The position numbers and the translations under genes were made by a program. Source: Bermanella sp051277445 (GTDB lineage: Bacteria; Pseudomonadota; Gammaproteobacteria; Pseudomonadales; Oceanobacteraceae). Taken from it: a stretch of 5,453 bases of DNA. The DNA is taken from assembly GCA_051277445.1 (NCBI GenBank), contig JBNMQC010000165.1:1-5453 (forward strand). The letters are read 5' to 3'. The notes under the pieces were generated by a model. It was not told where the DNA came from, made no database searches, and saw only the letters and a list, made by a program, of their open reading frames with translations. Of this stretch, positions 4,759 through 5,453 are shown one piece after another (the first letter of the stretch is position 1; each line of letters opens with the position of its first letter).

Positions 4759-5334
4759 ATGCGCTTTGTTTTAGGTTGCCTAATGTTGTTATCCGTCCAC
4801 CTTGCCCACGGGCAGGTGGACCCTGAGCTTAGGCAATACCTAAAACAGGCCATCAATAGCAGTAGCAGCTTCAATGATCGCTTTGATGCAGAAGTCTGGA
4901 TGGTCGATATGTCTGCCCGCCTCGCTCGATACATCAAAGACAAAAGCTTCCGTGTGTCATTTCTAACCCATCTTCACCATGCCGCCTCTGAGCATGACCT
5001 ACCGCCAGAAATGGTGCTCGCTGTCATTCAAGTGGAAAGCGCGTTCAAACCCTATGCCTTATCCTATGTCGGCGCCCAAGGCTATATGCAAGTCATGCCC
5101 TTTTGGCGCAACGAGATTGGACGTCCTGATGACAACCTGATGGACCTAAAAACCAACCTTCGTTACGGTTGTGCGATTTTGGCGCATTACTTAAAGCGTG
5201 AGAAAGGCAACTGGACACGGGCGCTTGCTCGCTACAATGGCAGCCTAGGTAAAACCTGGTATCCCGAAAAAGTCTTCAACGCTTGGCAAAAACGCTGGTT
5301 CGTCCAGAATATCTCTAGAGCCTCAATTCAGTAG
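4759..5334 (+). CDS. Secreted lytic transglycosylase, SLT domain
   Basis: A 191-residue periplasmic protein of the SLT (GH23-type) lytic transglycosylase superfamily, which cleaves the MurNAc-GlcNAc bond of peptidoglycan. A short signal peptide (about residues 1-18, LSVHLAHG then QVD) precedes a helical spacer and the SLT domain at about 78-185. Catalytic-site motifs are in order: AVIQVESAF with the likely catalytic Glu93, then VGAQGYMQVMP (104-114), NLRYGCAIL (133-141) and ALARYNGS (155-162). Cys7 follows VLG, but the n-region is too short for a convincing lipoprotein signal. The gene starts 3 nt after proS, with no clear Shine-Dalgarno, so it is probably translationally coupled to it. Similar small SLT proteins occur after proS in other gammaproteobacteria (recollection, not checked). 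The exact substrate preference cannot be read from sequence. Confidence 0.9.
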   Translation: MRFVLGCLMLLSVHLAHGQVDPELRQYLKQAINSSSSFNDRFDAEVWMVDMSARLARYIKDKSFRVSFLTHLHHAASEHDLPPEMVLAVIQVESAFKPYALSYVGAQGYMQVMPFWRNEIGRPDDNLMDLKTNLRYGCAILAHYLKREKGNWTRALARYNGSLGKTWYPEKVFNAWQKRWFVQNISRASIQ

Positions 5335-5365
5335 ATACACTGGTAAATCTGCTTAATTCAACTAT

Positions 5366-5390
5366 TCCTTAATTAACCTATCATTAAGGA
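5366..5390 (+). repeat. Inverted repeat containing the globin Shine-Dalgarno
   Basis: TCCTTAAT (5366-5373) and ATTAAGGA (5383-5390) are perfect 8-bp arms around a 9-nt spacer. The 3' arm contains the AAGGA ribosome binding site, 8 nt before ATG 5399. As RNA it could form a hairpin that hides the site; as DNA it could be an operator. It has no U-tract, so it is not an intrinsic terminator. Confidence 0.5.
5386..5390 (+). promoter_or_regulatory. Ribosome binding site of the truncated haemoglobin
   Basis: AAGGA is 8 nt upstream of ATG 5399, a well-spaced Shine-Dalgarno that fixes this start. No convincing promoter could be placed in the 64-nt gap after the transglycosylase gene. Confidence 0.75.
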
Positions 5391-5398
5391 TGATCCTC

Positions 5399-5453
5399 AT
5401 GTCTTCTCTGTATGAAAAAATTGGCGGTGAAAAAGCCCTAGATGCTGCGGTCG
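5399..5453 (+). CDS. Group 1 truncated haemoglobin (3' part outside window)
   Basis: Only the first 18 codons are present. The sequence MSSLYEKIGGEKALDAAV matches the very conserved N-terminus of group 1 (trHbN/GlbN) truncated haemoglobins, typically SLYEKIGGEAA followed by a helix that ends in a FYxxVL segment. Such proteins are small cytoplasmic haem proteins tied to oxygen or nitric oxide handling. The haem-ligating histidine and B/E-helix residues lie beyond the window, so the call rests on the N-terminal signature, the good Shine-Dalgarno and the start position. It may be a separate transcription unit, given the 64-nt gap after the transglycosylase gene. Confidence 0.8.
   Translation, partial: MSSLYEKIGGEKALDAAV

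Noticed and set aside
5357..5384. Promoter TTCAAC-16-TATCAT before the truncated haemoglobin
   Set aside because: The transcript would start at about 5391, downstream of the Shine-Dalgarno, giving no usable ribosome site. The -35 is also poor.

Overview
This window looks like chromosomal DNA from a gammaproteobacterium, probably a marine or Oceanospirillales-like lineage. The evidence is the TusBCDE/TusA tRNA-thiolation proteins, a bacterial-type ProRS with the full editing insertion, an E. coli-like LexA operator, and intermediate base composition. Genus is not identifiable by eye. No insertion sequence, CRISPR array, tRNA or rRNA was seen.

Layout: (1) 2-1923, plus strand, is a tightly packed operon: the 3' part of tusC (tusD is expected just upstream, outside the window), tusB, tusE and a TrpD2/YbiB-like gene, joined by gaps of 0 and 3 nt and a 1-nt overlap. 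(2) 1937-1957 is a terminator hairpin between convergent units; its U-tract is best on the minus strand. (3) 1944-2096, minus strand, is an unrecognised 50-residue small ORF. Directly upstream is a perfect 20-bp palindrome (2118-2137) that is a near-consensus LexA/SOS box. (4) 2165-2876, minus strand, holds a 150-residue protein with a C-terminal CxxC...CxxC zinc-ribbon-like motif, followed by tusA. (5) 2877-3000 is a divergent promoter region with two inverted repeats. (6) 3001-5334, plus strand, holds proS and, 3 nt later, a secreted SLT-family lytic transglycosylase. (7) 5399 to the end is the start of a group 1 truncated haemoglobin, with an inverted repeat that includes its Shine-Dalgarno.

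Functionally, TusA takes persulfide sulfur from the cysteine desulfurase IscS, passes it to TusBCD, which passes it to TusE for MnmA-dependent 2-thiolation of wobble U34 in tRNAs. Here TusA sits less than 2 kb from TusBCE in convergent orientation, so most of the relay is in one locus. ProRS adds a second tRNA-related function. The least explained element is the SOS-box-controlled small ORF, lying next to a relative of YbiB, which is itself LexA-controlled in E. coli through the dinG-ybiB operon. The window supports an SOS-inducible orphan small protein as the main candidate novelty; no larger undescribed system is evident.
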